From contig CP075493.1 of assembly GCA_021613535.1 (NCBI GenBank), forward strand, positions 7,068,001 to 7,132,000: a DNA stretch of 64,000 nucleotides, in the 5' to 3' direction. Below the pieces are notes generated by a model. The model was not told the origin of the DNA and did not search any database. It was given only the letters and a program-made list of their open reading frames with translations. How positions within the stretch are numbered: the first letter of the stretch is position 1; each line of letters begins with the position of its first letter. Shown here piece by piece: positions 50,996-62,435 of this stretch. The translations under genes were made by a program, and so were the position numbers. The stretch comes from Adineta vaga. Lineage: Eukaryota; Rotifera.

Positions 50996-51700
50996 TTAGT
51001 CGTATTTCTCATAAATTTTGTTGTTACGAATCCATCCGAGCACTGTTGGAGTTATATAAGTCGTGGCAAAACATGTTGGTTTAAGTTTGACTTCACGTTC
51101 CATACATTCGGCAAATCTTTTACTAAAACCAATTCGAGGTAATTTCATAGCTAGATCGTCGATCTGTTTCTGTGCCCAAAGAGTATCAGGTACTTGACCG
51201 AGTACATCAAGTGTTGTACTAAATTCCAAACAGGCATCCAGGACTGATTGGTGACCTTTGTGAGGCATCCCTTCATGTTTGCAGATGGCTTCAAACACTT
51301 GATTAGCTACCTGTTCTGTACCACCATTATTAAGGACCAATTCACGCCCAATTAATCCACCTTGAAATTCGAATGATACTTGACTATTCAGTTGTACTGT
51401 GTCTGATAATGCGATATCATGCATTAGAGCAGCAACGTATAATGTTTCATCTTCTACTTTCCATCGTGGAAAATGATCTTGACGTAACATTTGACTGATA
51501 TAGTAGATACGGACAGAATGATTGAATATTGCATCATCCAGAAGATCTTTTGCATACTTGCTGGCCGCATCCGTAAGTTTACTGGAGGGCACAACGATAG
51601 AAGCAATATCCACAGGATTGTTGGCGCGTTGGTGACCAATACGTTGCAATAAAGCGTTGAGATCGCGCTCCACAAAACTTACATCAATTTCATGCAACAT
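50996..51700 (-). CDS. HD-domain hydrolase, cyanamide-hydratase-like
   Basis: Resembles the fungal and bacterial HD-type cyanamide hydratases (Ddi2/Ddi3 of yeast), which convert cyanamide to urea. A single 234-residue frame with no intron, close to the roughly 225 residues of Ddi2. Metal ligands of the HD fold are all in place: His61 in FNHSVRIYYI, His94-Asp95 in AALMHDIALSD, and Asp165 in TTLDVLG. His142 in AICKHEGMPH and the family segment QVSFEFQGGLIGREL support the assignment. No signal peptide. Such enzymes are not typical of animals, so horizontal acquisition is likely. Short inverted-repeat elements of one family flank it on both sides at about 0.1 and 0.26 kb. The substrate could also be another small nitrile-like or isonitrile compound. 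Confidence 0.82.
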   Translation of the reverse strand: MLHEIDVSFVERDLNALLQRIGHQRANNPVDIASIVVPSSKLTDAASKYAKDLLDDAIFNHSVRIYYISQMLRQDHFPRWKVEDETLYVAALMHDIALSDTVQLNSQVSFEFQGGLIGRELVLNNGGTEQVANQVFEAICKHEGMPHKGHQSVLDACLEFSTTLDVLGQVPDTLWAQKQIDDLAMKLPRIGFSKRFAECMEREVKLKPTCFATTYITPTVLGWIRNNKIYEKYD

Positions 51701-51958
51701 ATCAAGTGATTATGAACTGACAGAATACGTTGACCTATGACGAGCTATATATGTATATCACCGTGCATTGTTAGAGAGTTCAATCAGTAGTGATAAGGAC
51801 ATTTATTTTCTCCGTCCAAATATCGTATCGTCATATTTTCTCTATTAACACAACAAGCTGGCGCGAAAAAGAAAATAGACGATTATTCTTCTCACGTGGG
51901 TGAAAATAAAGATATCCAGTGATAAGGAGCTTATGTATAGCACAAGTTAATTCAAAAT

Positions 51959-52006
51959 CTGGAGGGTATGATTGAGAAAAGAAGGACATACACCCATACC
52001 CTCAAG
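51959..52006. repeat. Miniature inverted-repeat element, copy 3
   Basis: Left end CTGGAGGGTATGATTGAG, right end CATACACCCATACCCTCAAG (complement CTTGAGGGTATGGGTGTATG). Only about 48 nt, so nearly a perfect hairpin with a very short loop. It lies about 260 nt upstream of the HD hydrolase start codon. Confidence 0.6.
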
Positions 52007-52296
52007 CTTAGATATAGAAGTGTGTATAAAGAAAAAAAAAGTATTATATTTAAATATTATCATCATTCTTTTATTAATTGTAAAATTTCACCAATTTTTT
52101 TTCACAACAGAAAAACCGGTTTCGTAGATTATATCACAAAATAACAATAAAAAAGTCAACAGTTACTGTACAAGGGTTATAAAAAATTCTTGCCTAAAAA
52201 AAACAAAAAAAATGAGAAAATAATATTCTAAGCAGATTGCTGTTCCTGGCTAGATCATTACTGATGTTATGCCTTCTATCTAACTGATTTGCGTTG

Positions 52297-53583
52297 TTAC
52301 GATGCAGCTGAGTCATTTGTTGAGTTGTTTTTCTTTTCAATAGATATTGATTTTTTTATTTTACTTTGCTTGTTTTTCGTGGAAGTTGAAGTATTGTTTG
52401 CTGTTGATTGATCTTCTTCGTCTACGGCAACCGATGGAAGTGTTTTATCACTTGCTGTGATGGCATTCTCATTCTCGCTTTTACCAGATTTCTTTGTTTT
52501 ACGAGTAGTTGTTGTTTGAGATTCATTGGTGATGGTATCATTTTCATCTTCATTTTTTTCAGATGCTGTTGATTTCTTTCGAAGATTTACATGATAAGTC
52601 TCCGCCCAAAAATTAAGATCTTCAATGGAGTTTTGTTTCGTTTTAATATGTTCGATTAGATCATCGAAGATAACATCTTGTCCTGCCGAATAATCAGATG
52701 TATGAGCAGCTTGAGCAAAACTAATTAAAACTTCTTGAATTTGATCCAATCGTTCCTTTTCATATTCTCGACATTCTTGATAGATTTCCATTGCTTTTTG
52801 TTGGTAAGTTTCTTGTTCATGAACATATTCTTTTTCTGCTCGTGCAATTTTATCTTGAATAATTTCTAATTCATTTTGGCGTTTTTCTTGAGTATCTTTA
52901 GCACGTGTACTTTTGCTCTTGCTAACAGTCGAATCCAAACTATAATTTTCACATTGAATATCAGCTGCAAGTAATGATTCTTTGGCTTGTTTTTCTTGTT
53001 CATGTAATTTTTCGAGTGTTTCGGCAAGTTTTGATAGAGCTGAACGAGCTGTTTTGAACGCTTTTCTGACTTGTTCGGATCGATAATGTTTGTGTACAGT
53101 ACCTAAACGTTCCTTTGGATACATACGATCGACTTGACGATGAAATGTAGCAATGACATGTTCTATCTCATCACAACGAGTTTGTACAAGTTCAGCAAGT
53201 TTGTGTGACGATTTAATAGTTTGATATTGAGCACGTTTTGTTGTATGATACGATGAAATAGTTGGCTGTTGTTTTAATTTTCCATTCCATTTCGTTGTAT
53301 GAGACGAAAGACTGTCAGCATAGTTTTGTTGAAGAGTAAGATAGTCTTTTAGCCATTGGAGAATATCTTCAGATACTTTATAGCCATCGTCAAGACATTT
53401 AATTATTGCTAGATAGTTATCATCATTCAAAAATGAATTATGAATATATTCATTTGAACCGTAGGTTGAATCATTATCGAAAGGCAAACGATTAGAACGA
53501 AGTTTATCTGTGATACCTGAAAGAGTTGTTCGTCTAATCGAATCTGTTCGACGTAAAAGTGCGGATTTGATACGTAAAGTCAT
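52297..53583 (-). CDS. F-BAR domain protein (PACSIN/FCH-like)
   Basis: Membrane-curvature protein expected at sites of endocytosis or actin remodelling. One 428-residue frame with no intron. Residues about 50-330 fit an FCH/F-BAR domain: IIKCLDDGYKVSEDILQWLK followed by DYLTLQQNYADSLSSHTTKW, as in the FCH start of syndapin. Long charged helices follow (FKTARSALSKLAETLEKLHE, ELEIIQDKIARAEKEYVHEQ) and the family-like end YQECREYEKERLDQIQEVLI. The remaining 100 residues are Ser/Thr/Lys/Glu-rich and disordered. No SH3 domain is present, unlike PACSIN. Exact subfamily is uncertain. Like the MEK5-like gene it lacks introns. A Lys-rich C-terminus (KNKQSKIKKSISIEKKNN) could bind acidic lipids. Confidence 0.75.
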   Translation of the reverse strand: MTLRIKSALLRRTDSIRRTTLSGITDKLRSNRLPFDNDSTYGSNEYIHNSFLNDDNYLAIIKCLDDGYKVSEDILQWLKDYLTLQQNYADSLSSHTTKWNGKLKQQPTISSYHTTKRAQYQTIKSSHKLAELVQTRCDEIEHVIATFHRQVDRMYPKERLGTVHKHYRSEQVRKAFKTARSALSKLAETLEKLHEQEKQAKESLLAADIQCENYSLDSTVSKSKSTRAKDTQEKRQNELEIIQDKIARAEKEYVHEQETYQQKAMEIYQECREYEKERLDQIQEVLISFAQAAHTSDYSAGQDVIFDDLIEHIKTKQNSIEDLNFWAETYHVNLRKKSTASEKNEDENDTITNESQTTTTRKTKKSGKSENENAITASDKTLPSVAVDEEDQSTANNTSTSTKNKQSKIKKSISIEKKNNSTNDSAAS

Positions 53584-54537
53584 TTCAAGTTTCCGAGTAG
53601 TAAATAGAAATAAAAGTGACAGAAATCACACACTACACGTATATATATACCATCTGTAGGCTGTTCTGTTTCTTGTTTTGCGGAAGAATAGAGAACAGAT
53701 GAATCATACATATGGAATTCAGTTTTCTTACTTATTCTCTACAGAACGACAACTAAATCTACTGTTTTCGACGATATTTTATCTGATTTTATCAATAAAA
53801 ACGCATTTTGTCGCAGAATTACGTCATATTGCATAAGTGTAATTACGTAAGATTTTTTAGAGAGATATTTTTTATTTACCCCTAGTGAAATAAAAATCAC
53901 CTACACAACAATTACGTCATAAATGTCTTGTTGGCAACGCATCAAAACATATTAATGATTCATCAGTAGTATCAACGCATATTTTCAATTTCTTTACTAA
54001 AGACAAAGAAAATTCCATATCGATTTTAATGGAATAATCCAATAATTAAAAAAAGAAAATGACACCATACCTATGCAATTTAGTTTTGATTAACATATAG
54101 AATTTTAATTGAATATTTCTTTATGAGAAAATCTGAATAATATATATGATTATTAATTAAAAATTTGTTTTTATTTTGACATCCATCGACATAACAACAC
54201 AAACAATTCTAGTCAAAATCTGTGTGGGTGTCCTTGGAATCACTTTAGACGTATGGTGATAGATATAATAGTGAATAAAAGTCAAGAGAGATTATATGTC
54301 GTTTTGATCGAGCAAATATTTGATTTGTGTGAATGAGATGAATAGAATTTCTTTTATGAAAAATGTTTTATTATTGACTATAAATTGTTTTTAATAAAAT
54401 TTCATTTTTCAATTGACAATGGCACTATTCAATTATCTAACTATTGCTCTTATCACACGCAGTATTTCTTATTCTTTTTAGAGTGTGTTTTTTCAAAAAT
54501 GTCTGAAGTAAACAAAATAAAAAACTTATCGTACCAT
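53584..54537. other. Noncoding region upstream of the F-BAR gene
   Basis: About 0.95 kb, AT-rich. It holds the F-BAR promoter and the 3' region of the CBM21-USP gene. ATTACGTCATA occurs near 53917 and similar TACGTCAT at 53819 and TTACGTAAG at 53846; these resemble CRE/bZIP sites and are clustered within 100 nt. CTGTGTGGGTGTCC at 54220-54233 resembles one arm of the inverted-repeat family. No gene seen. Confidence 0.4.
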
Positions 54538-56307
54538 TTATTCGGACGTTTGATTTAAAGTATAAAATAATAGATAAGCTTTGGAATTGAAATGCAATTT
54601 ATCAGAAGGTAAAGATTTGATTTGATCATCATCACATTCAAACCATTGCGATTGATTTCGAGAGAATGTTGTATAATGTCCATCGTTTATTGAACCATTA
54701 TGATTGATAACAGAATAAAGTGTATAAAGTGTTTGAGCCGTTGGTGGAGAAAAACAATATTGTTTGACATCGAAATTATCCTCAGGATAAAGTACAAGAG
54801 TATTATTTTTCATCCATTTTTGTTCGACATTCAATTCAAATCTTCATAAAAAATGAAATTATCGATACTTGCTTCAAATATTCTTACCTTTTAAATTGAA
54901 TTATTAAAATCTTCGGAAATTTCTCAATTTCTAAACGTCGTTCAGCATCACAAAGATATTTACATACAGGACCTAGAAAAGTTGACTATATGAAATATAT
55001 AAGATTACTATTCGAACCTACAAAACCATTTCGAATCATCGGTTAGATATTCACATTGACTGACAGCTGCAAGACAATCTTGTAATGTACATTGATTTGT
55101 TGATGAAATTGGAAGAGATAGACAAATAAAAGGTTCTAATCGAGAAGAAGATTGCTGACATTGTAAACATGTTGTCGTTGTTTTGTAACTACCCTGAATG
55201 TAAAGAAAAAAGATTATGGATTAGATATAACTTTACTAGAAAATACTAACATAAAATAAGTCAAGAAATGTTAAATTATTTTCTGTTTGATTGATATTCT
55301 GATTTTCATTGTCCGATTTTATCTATGGAAAATAAATCGATAATTCTTTTCTATGAGTTTTATCTTCATTCTTACTTTTGTTATATCTTTATCTAAACAA
55401 TCCAATAAAAGTAGAAGAAATTCATGAGCATCTTGTTGTTGATTTTTGAAATAAGCATTGTTTAAATGACCAAAAATTTGTTTGAATGGATTCGGTGTTA
55501 AAACACAATAATCACCACAAGATAATAATAATAATAGATTCAAATATTCATTCAATATAGTTCCTTCTGAATACGATCGAATTTCAATACTGAACTCTTT
55601 TTCAGTTAGCAAAAAATCAGTTAATAAAGAAGTTAATGATAATGATTGGAGCACTGAATTCATATAACAAGTTCCACCGAGATTTTTCAATCCACATAGC
55701 TCTTGTGTTTGTTTGGATACCTTAGAAATAGCGTGATAATCTTGAACAATTTGACGATGAAACCAATCATCGTATAAAATGGATTTTATCTGCTCGTCTC
55801 TTGCACGGCTATTATCAAATAAATAAAACAGTTTGAGAATAGAAAGAAATTGCTCGTCTCAACAGCATCTTACCTTTCTATAACGTCAAGATTATAATTT
55901 CGTGAATAATTGTTATCCCAAAATTCTCGTCTATTCACATCATAACAGACAGCAAATGACATACATCTTGCTACGATTGATAATGATTGTAATTTTTCTT
56001 TTTGTAAAGTTAATTTAAATTGAAATAAATCTGTATTAGTGTCTGAATAGTATACCATATGATGTGCATCTATAGTAGAACTTGTCTTCCATTGATCAAT
56101 GGTAAAACGAATAGAAACGTGTTTATGAAATGAAATATTGTTAACACGTACAGTCCCATAAACAGTAATACCTCTCGTAAACATATCTTCTAATGCGATT
56201 TGTTGTTCATAGATACGTTGAAGAAGATTCGACGGACGTTGAAAATTTTTTGGCATACGAAGAGAATATTCTCGATTGACAAGTGGTTTCTCAGATGAGA
56301 CGCTCAT
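54538..56307 (-). CDS. CBM21 glycogen-binding domain joined to a USP deubiquitinase
   Basis: Exon 1 (56307-55873) encodes a CBM21 domain as in PP1 glycogen-targeting subunits (PPP1R3): GITVYGTVRVNNISFHKHVS, VRF-like IRFTIDQWKTSS, and FAVCYDVNRREFWDNNYSRN. It ends at AG|GTAAGA. A 64-nt intron leads to exon 2 (from 55808), in phase, reading ARDEQIKSILYDDWFHRQIV and then the USP Cys box GLKNLGGTCYMNSVLQSLSL. QQQDAHEFLLLLLDCLDKDI and a finger with CLQC and further Cys follow. Later exons give FPKILIIQFKRFEL and the His box SINDGHYTTFSRNQSQWFEC. Catalytic Cys, His and Asp/Asn candidates are all present. The USP exon has no ATG before its catalytic Cys, which favours a single fused gene. If the donor is not used, TAA follows directly and CBM21 would be a separate 145-residue protein. 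A deubiquitinase acting at glycogen is inferred. Confidence 0.8.
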
Positions 56308-57912
56308 ATTAGATTTCGCTTTGAAATAAAGATCACTTGTAGCATTAAATAAGCCTTTTCATGTGAATAAGATTCTGAAACTATCTAAAAAAAACAATAC
56401 TTAAAAGGTCATATGAAATTATTTAATTCTATTCCCACTAAAGGTATTTGCCCTGAAGACATACTTAAAGTTGTTTTCATGCAAAGTAAACATAATACAA
56501 TGCACATCGAAAGAAAATATTTGCTTACTTTCAAAAGATTGATGACTGTTCTTATACATGTAAACTAACGAAAATTTTATTCCACTAGGGTCGCTCGAGG
56601 ACAAGATAGAACGTTATAGTTTTAACTATCTAATCATCGAACTCAGGCACTTGGTTAGTACAAACGATCGATGTTCATTGAAGAATATGATGATATTTTG
56701 AAAATTAACTACGAAATAATTATTTCTGAAATAGAATTGTCAATGAATCTAGATAATATCTGGTGAGAAAAGAAAGATGTTCAATCTATAAAACTCTCTT
56801 CTTCTCGTTCATATTAAAAGACATCGATCAAATTAATTGATTCTAAGTATTCATTAGAGAATCTATATCGATAGTTGGATTAAATCTTTGAAAGTGTTTC
56901 ATTAACTCTTGTTCGCTTTGACTATAGAATTAAGTTTGACAGGTTAAAAATCTAATGAAAATCTAAACTCAAGATTATACTTATAGCAAGATCGCTTTGC
57001 TGAGACTGGGAATGTATGATGAAGAGCAAGAAGAATACAACTCAAAATTCAATTTTCTTGACGAAAAACCATCATATGATGCACTTTTTGATAAAAATCT
57101 TCAATGCTAAAAGATCCAAAATCATAATTTTACTGCTGATGAAAAGGTAATATTCCATAACAACTAATATTTCCATATGGTATCCGTATCCGCCATTTTG
57201 ATTTTTTTTTTCGTTTTGTGAAATAACTAGTCTAAATTTGAACCAATCAAACTTTCCCTTTGTTTTTTTCTTTTGTCCATCCTGTCGTTACTTTCTCTTG
57301 CTGTTCTTTTTCTTTCTACACACACCTATTTTGACTACTTCTGTCTTTTTTCCTCTCAATCGTTCATGATAAAAATCAACAAACTTCCTCTGTAAGTTAT
57401 TAAAAAAAAGCATATCATATTGCTATTTTTATACAGTTTCTTGCTTATAAATATATCAATTCATGTATATAATTATCTTTCTATTACTCTAAATGAGAAC
57501 GATCTGACGAGCATATTAAAACTATATATATATACATACATACATACATACATACAATTACATTCTTCCTTTCAATACGGCCAATTGATCGATCTCTCAC
57601 TATTTTGTTCCCTCTTCACGATGGATGGACGGCGCCGTTTATACGCCTGCATACAGATACATATATGCACAAGGCAAAGGAAAACGTTGCTCATTTTCTT
57701 TCTCTCTTTCTTTCTTTTACTTTACTACTCGTTCTTCATTTCTTCCTTCTTCTATACGTCGGTAAAATCATCATCATAATCATCATCGTCGTCGTCGTCA
57801 TTTTACATTTTTTCGTTTTGATTTCTTCTAGTTTTATAGAGATGTTCTGTATAAAATTACAAACTCATTATTCATCATTTCATTCTTCGATTTTTCATTG
57901 GTAAAATATTCA
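56308..57912. other. Divergent region between CBM21-USP and PAR-3
   Basis: About 1.6 kb. Contains a TATATATATACATACATACA repeat at about 57525-57556 and GTCGTC repeats at 57788-57799. Frames at 56419-56604, 57420-57779 and 57605-57904 are not convincing. TTTCTTCTAG at about 57821-57831 may be an acceptor for the PAR-3 leader. Promoters for both genes are expected. Confidence 0.45.
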
Positions 57913-60900
57913 ATGAAAGTTATTATCAGTTTTGGTGAAAAAAAAGTTGTTGTACCATGTGGTTTCGATGGCGATATATCTATACGTGAATTAATTCAAT
58001 CAGCAACAGCGAAATATTCCAAATTAGTAAGTCTATTTTCATAGACATATAGAAATTTAATACAATAGAAAGCAATTGAAGACATATGCGTATACATGTC
58101 AATCACATAAATGAAATGATTGTCTTTTCTAGTCTTATAATACTGGTTCGATTCTGAACAGTGATCAAGTTCAATTACGATTAAATAATGGTGCTGTCGT
58201 CGATCCTGATGATCGAGTTTGTGATGTAGTTGATGATCGAGAAGAAGTAATTTGTTATTTGTTTTTTTTTGATTAATTATATTATTTTATTTAAAATTTC
58301 ATGTAGTTATTTGCTGTTATCGATTCTCATCAATCAATCTATCCATTCTATACACCACCGGCAATGAATAGCAATGGAGAATTATCTTCTAGTGTAACAA
58401 GTTCGAATCTTTCATCAAGTTTATCAGAACATGAACGTTTAATGATGCCGTCTTCAACAAATCGTCATGAAGTGATTGTAACTGACGCTGATCTTCGAAG
58501 TAGGTCATCTCTATTCTCTTATCAATCGTTGATTTTAAACGATAAAAATGAAGAGAACGAAATTTGAACTTGTAAATCATGTTCACGTCAAGAACATTGA
58601 ACAACAGGCAAAGTGAACGATGATGAAGAAATTTGAGTATATACTATCTATGCGTGTGTATGTGCGTGACGATTGATAAATGAGATAGGTCTGATTACAT
58701 GTTAACGTTGTCATAAAAATAACATGTCCTTGAAAGTGAATTAAACTTCTCTTACATCAGGTTAATGAGAAAGAAAAAGTTTCTTTTTACAAGAAAAGAA
58801 AGCATGAAACATTAACCCAATGAATTTCGCACATCATTGATAGACATTTTTATCGATGATTGATTGTTACTGTTTTTGACCGCTCTTCATATAAACACGA
58901 TTGAACTTATTCATATTTTTGTTGACTAGAAAGAAAGAAAGAAGAAGAAGAAGAAGAAGAAAAGAATTTTTGAATATTACCCAGCAAGTAGTTTCATATT
59001 ACTATAATAAAAGTGATCATTAAGGACATCGAATAGAAAGAAAGGTTAACGGATTTATACGAACGATTTAAAAATCACATCCTTTTATTTTATGACTCAG
59101 TAAGCATTCTTGACTAGTCTGAAAATTTTCGTTATTATTTCTAATTTCTCACGAATAGAAACGAACAATATCTTTACGAATCATTAAATTTTATAATCTC
59201 TTTTCCTTTGTAAGATATCTTTGATGAATAAAACCTACAACACTATAAGCATCTACGTATGTAATCGTTTAAATAATAGGTAGCCTGCTACAAATTTTCG
59301 TAGCGTCCACTCTTTCAGTTTTCTAATATATCATATTACATATCATCAACGAACACTTTATCAAATTACCGATAGGAAATATTTTATATTGTTCTTCACT
59401 GAATAATCATCATTCTTTTTCGTTCTTGTGCTTTTTCATCAAAGATTAATTCTATGATATTTTATTTCTTGATTAGAATCTTTAAAAATCAGTATAATCA
59501 ATCGAAGAATAGAAATAATAGAACTCCTTGAAAATTTCAGACGATTTTTGTACATTATACTTCAGTTTTTATTCTTTCTCTTTTCACGTTTCAATCATGA
59601 CGTCTTGAAGTTAACGTAAACATATTCGATAGATGATTTGAATAATTAAAAACAATAAAAAAATGTCAACTTTTCGTTTTTTTCTTTCTCTCTCTCTGCA
59701 GATCGATCGCTACGTGTTAAAAACGATCCTATTTACAATTCACAACAGGTAATAGATTACAAATGATTCATCTACTATCTAATATCTTCTTCTACTTCTT
59801 CTAGTCGATCTCTCACCAATCAATATCTTCAAATAATAAAACGATATATCGTCAAACAAATTCTCCTCCAACACAAGATGCAATGAGAAAGCAGTTTTCT
59901 GATGATATTGGTGAAATGTATAATGTTTACATTGATGATAAAACTGGTGATAAAGTATTTTCCATCATTCTACCAAAAGAAAATAGTCCGTTAGGAATAC
60001 ATGTTATACCATATAATGGTGATGAACAACCAGTCAACGGTCTTGTATTACAAAATATTGAAGCCGATGGACGTGTTAAACGGCATGGCATTTTACAGAT
60101 TAATGATCGAATTATTGAAATTAATCGAACCAATATTGAACGTTGTTCATTTGATAAAGCTCAATTGATATTTCGTACAGCTTTGTTAGAACCAGAGTTG
60201 GAATTAAAGATCGTTCGAAATATGAACAAACCACCAATACCACCTAAATCAGCTTCATTTCGTGCAACTAATAAACAACGTACAACATTATCAGAAATCA
60301 ATCAAAACAATGATCTTTCATTTGTTGATCATGATTCAAATATGAATTCATTAAATACAAGACGAATAGGAAAAATCATTAAAATTCTACTAGTTAAAGG
60401 TATGATTATATTCAATAGTATTTTTCCTTACATTGACCTTCATAATTTCATTGATAATGCATGTCGACAAGAAAAATTGATTAACCTAGGCAATAGAAAT
60501 CCTTGATGTCAAGTTTCTCGTCACAACTAATGAAATGTAATCATATGTAGAGATGAATGGATGGTAGACACGTTAGATTGGCAAATGGATATTTAAGTTG
60601 TATTAGTCCAAAAAGGTCATGAGGAATGAGACTAATGAATGATTTTATTAACTTCATAGTAGAGTTCAATTGCATGAATTCAATCAAATATTCGACTGAT
60701 ACAAACAAAAAGAAATGTATCTGTATAATGCATAGTTTTATATTCGCAAATACTTGAAAAGTTCTGTTTATTAGTAATTGACTTAGTGTATATGTTTTTT
60801 AGGAAATGATGGTCTTGGTTTTAAACTTGCCTCACGTGATAATCCTACCGGTGTTGCCAATCCAATATATGTAAAAACAATATTTCCAAAAGGTGCAGCT

Positions 60901-62404
60901 ATCGAAGATGGACGTTTACAACGTGGTGATCGATTATTATCAGTGAATACTATTGATATCACGCGAATGTCCTTACAAGAAACAGTTGGTTTATTACGTG
61001 AAACACGTGTTGGTGATGCAGTGGAATTCTGTATATCAAGACAACACGATGGATTAGTACTATCAGATCTAGTATGTTTTAATACTACAAAAAAGATTCT
61101 TTTTTCATTTACGATTATTTTCAAGGTAAATGACGAAACATCTATCATTGATAATACAGCACATGAAATTAAACCACAAATCATGACATTTGATATACCA
61201 TTAAACGATACATCTTCAGCTGGTCTTGGAATAACGTTGAAAGGCAAAACATCAATTGTTGACGGACAGTCAGTAGATTTAGGAATATTTATTAAAAGTA
61301 TATTAACTGGTGGCGCAGCATCTCGAGTATGTTTATTTTTTATTTTAAAAATGATATTTATTGACTAGTTTTTGCTTTTGATTGTGTAGGATAATCGCTT
61401 GCGTCCAAATGATCAACTTCTTGTTATTAATGATTCATCATTAGTAAATATATCAAATTTAGAAGCTGCTGCTATCTTACATGAAGCTGTTCGACGTGAA
61501 ATTCATCCTGGATTTATCAAAGTAACAATATCACGTCTACCAATAACATACGAAAATGAACAGGAACGTTTGAATTCAACTAAATATGTCAAAGAAACGG
61601 ATTTATCACTACCTTCACTATCATTAATTCCAGTCAATAACGATGAAAATGAATTAGATCTAACAACATTTGTTCCTCCACCACCTCCTATCAGTCGAAA
61701 ACCATCGTTACAACAATCAAGTAAATCTTTCTTGACTTTAACATTCATTGATTTATTATTATGGAATAATTTAATATCATTTAGATCATCATTCTTTCCG
61801 CATAGATCCAAATATTCGTTCTTCTAGTCCTCGTTCTTCATCTATATCGTCCAGAAATAAACAAGGTCTTCATCTACAACAAAATGAACAACGTAAGATT
61901 CTATTTTACTGCTCTTGTACAATCTCTTTTTCTAATTTTCTAGAAACTCCAGATGATGTCGATAGTAACAGGTAAATTCAAAAACTCGTTTTTTTCTCTA
62001 TTAAAGAAGAAACCTATATATTAGATCTATATTTCTAGAATAGTTTGCATAAAGTTGATTTCAAACTCTCTAAGAGCATATGAATAGAATATTGAATCAA
62101 TATATTTTATTATAATCATTTAGAGTAAATCCATTTGAACGTGAAACATTATTTCGTCAAAGTGTCTCTGAAAAACGTCGTCTAACACATCAACGAAATA
62201 AACAAGTTATTCAATGGAAACAACGATCATTTCATGAAAGTCGAACACAAAATGAACGAAGTAAGTTTAGTCAGATTGTTAATCATTATTTATTTCATAT
62301 AATAAATCATTGGTTTTTTGATTAAAATGAGTTCTTATTGCAGAATCATATCCGATATCGACTGCAACATCAATTGAAATTCTTACACCTCTCATCGATA
62401 TCTC

Positions 62405-62435
<31 letters not shown>

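Noticed and set aside
55319-55690. USP as a free-standing gene starting at the Met in the Cys box
   Set aside because: That Met follows the catalytic Cys region start (GTCYM), so a protein starting there would lack the active-site Cys; upstream in-frame sequence is open to a good acceptor.
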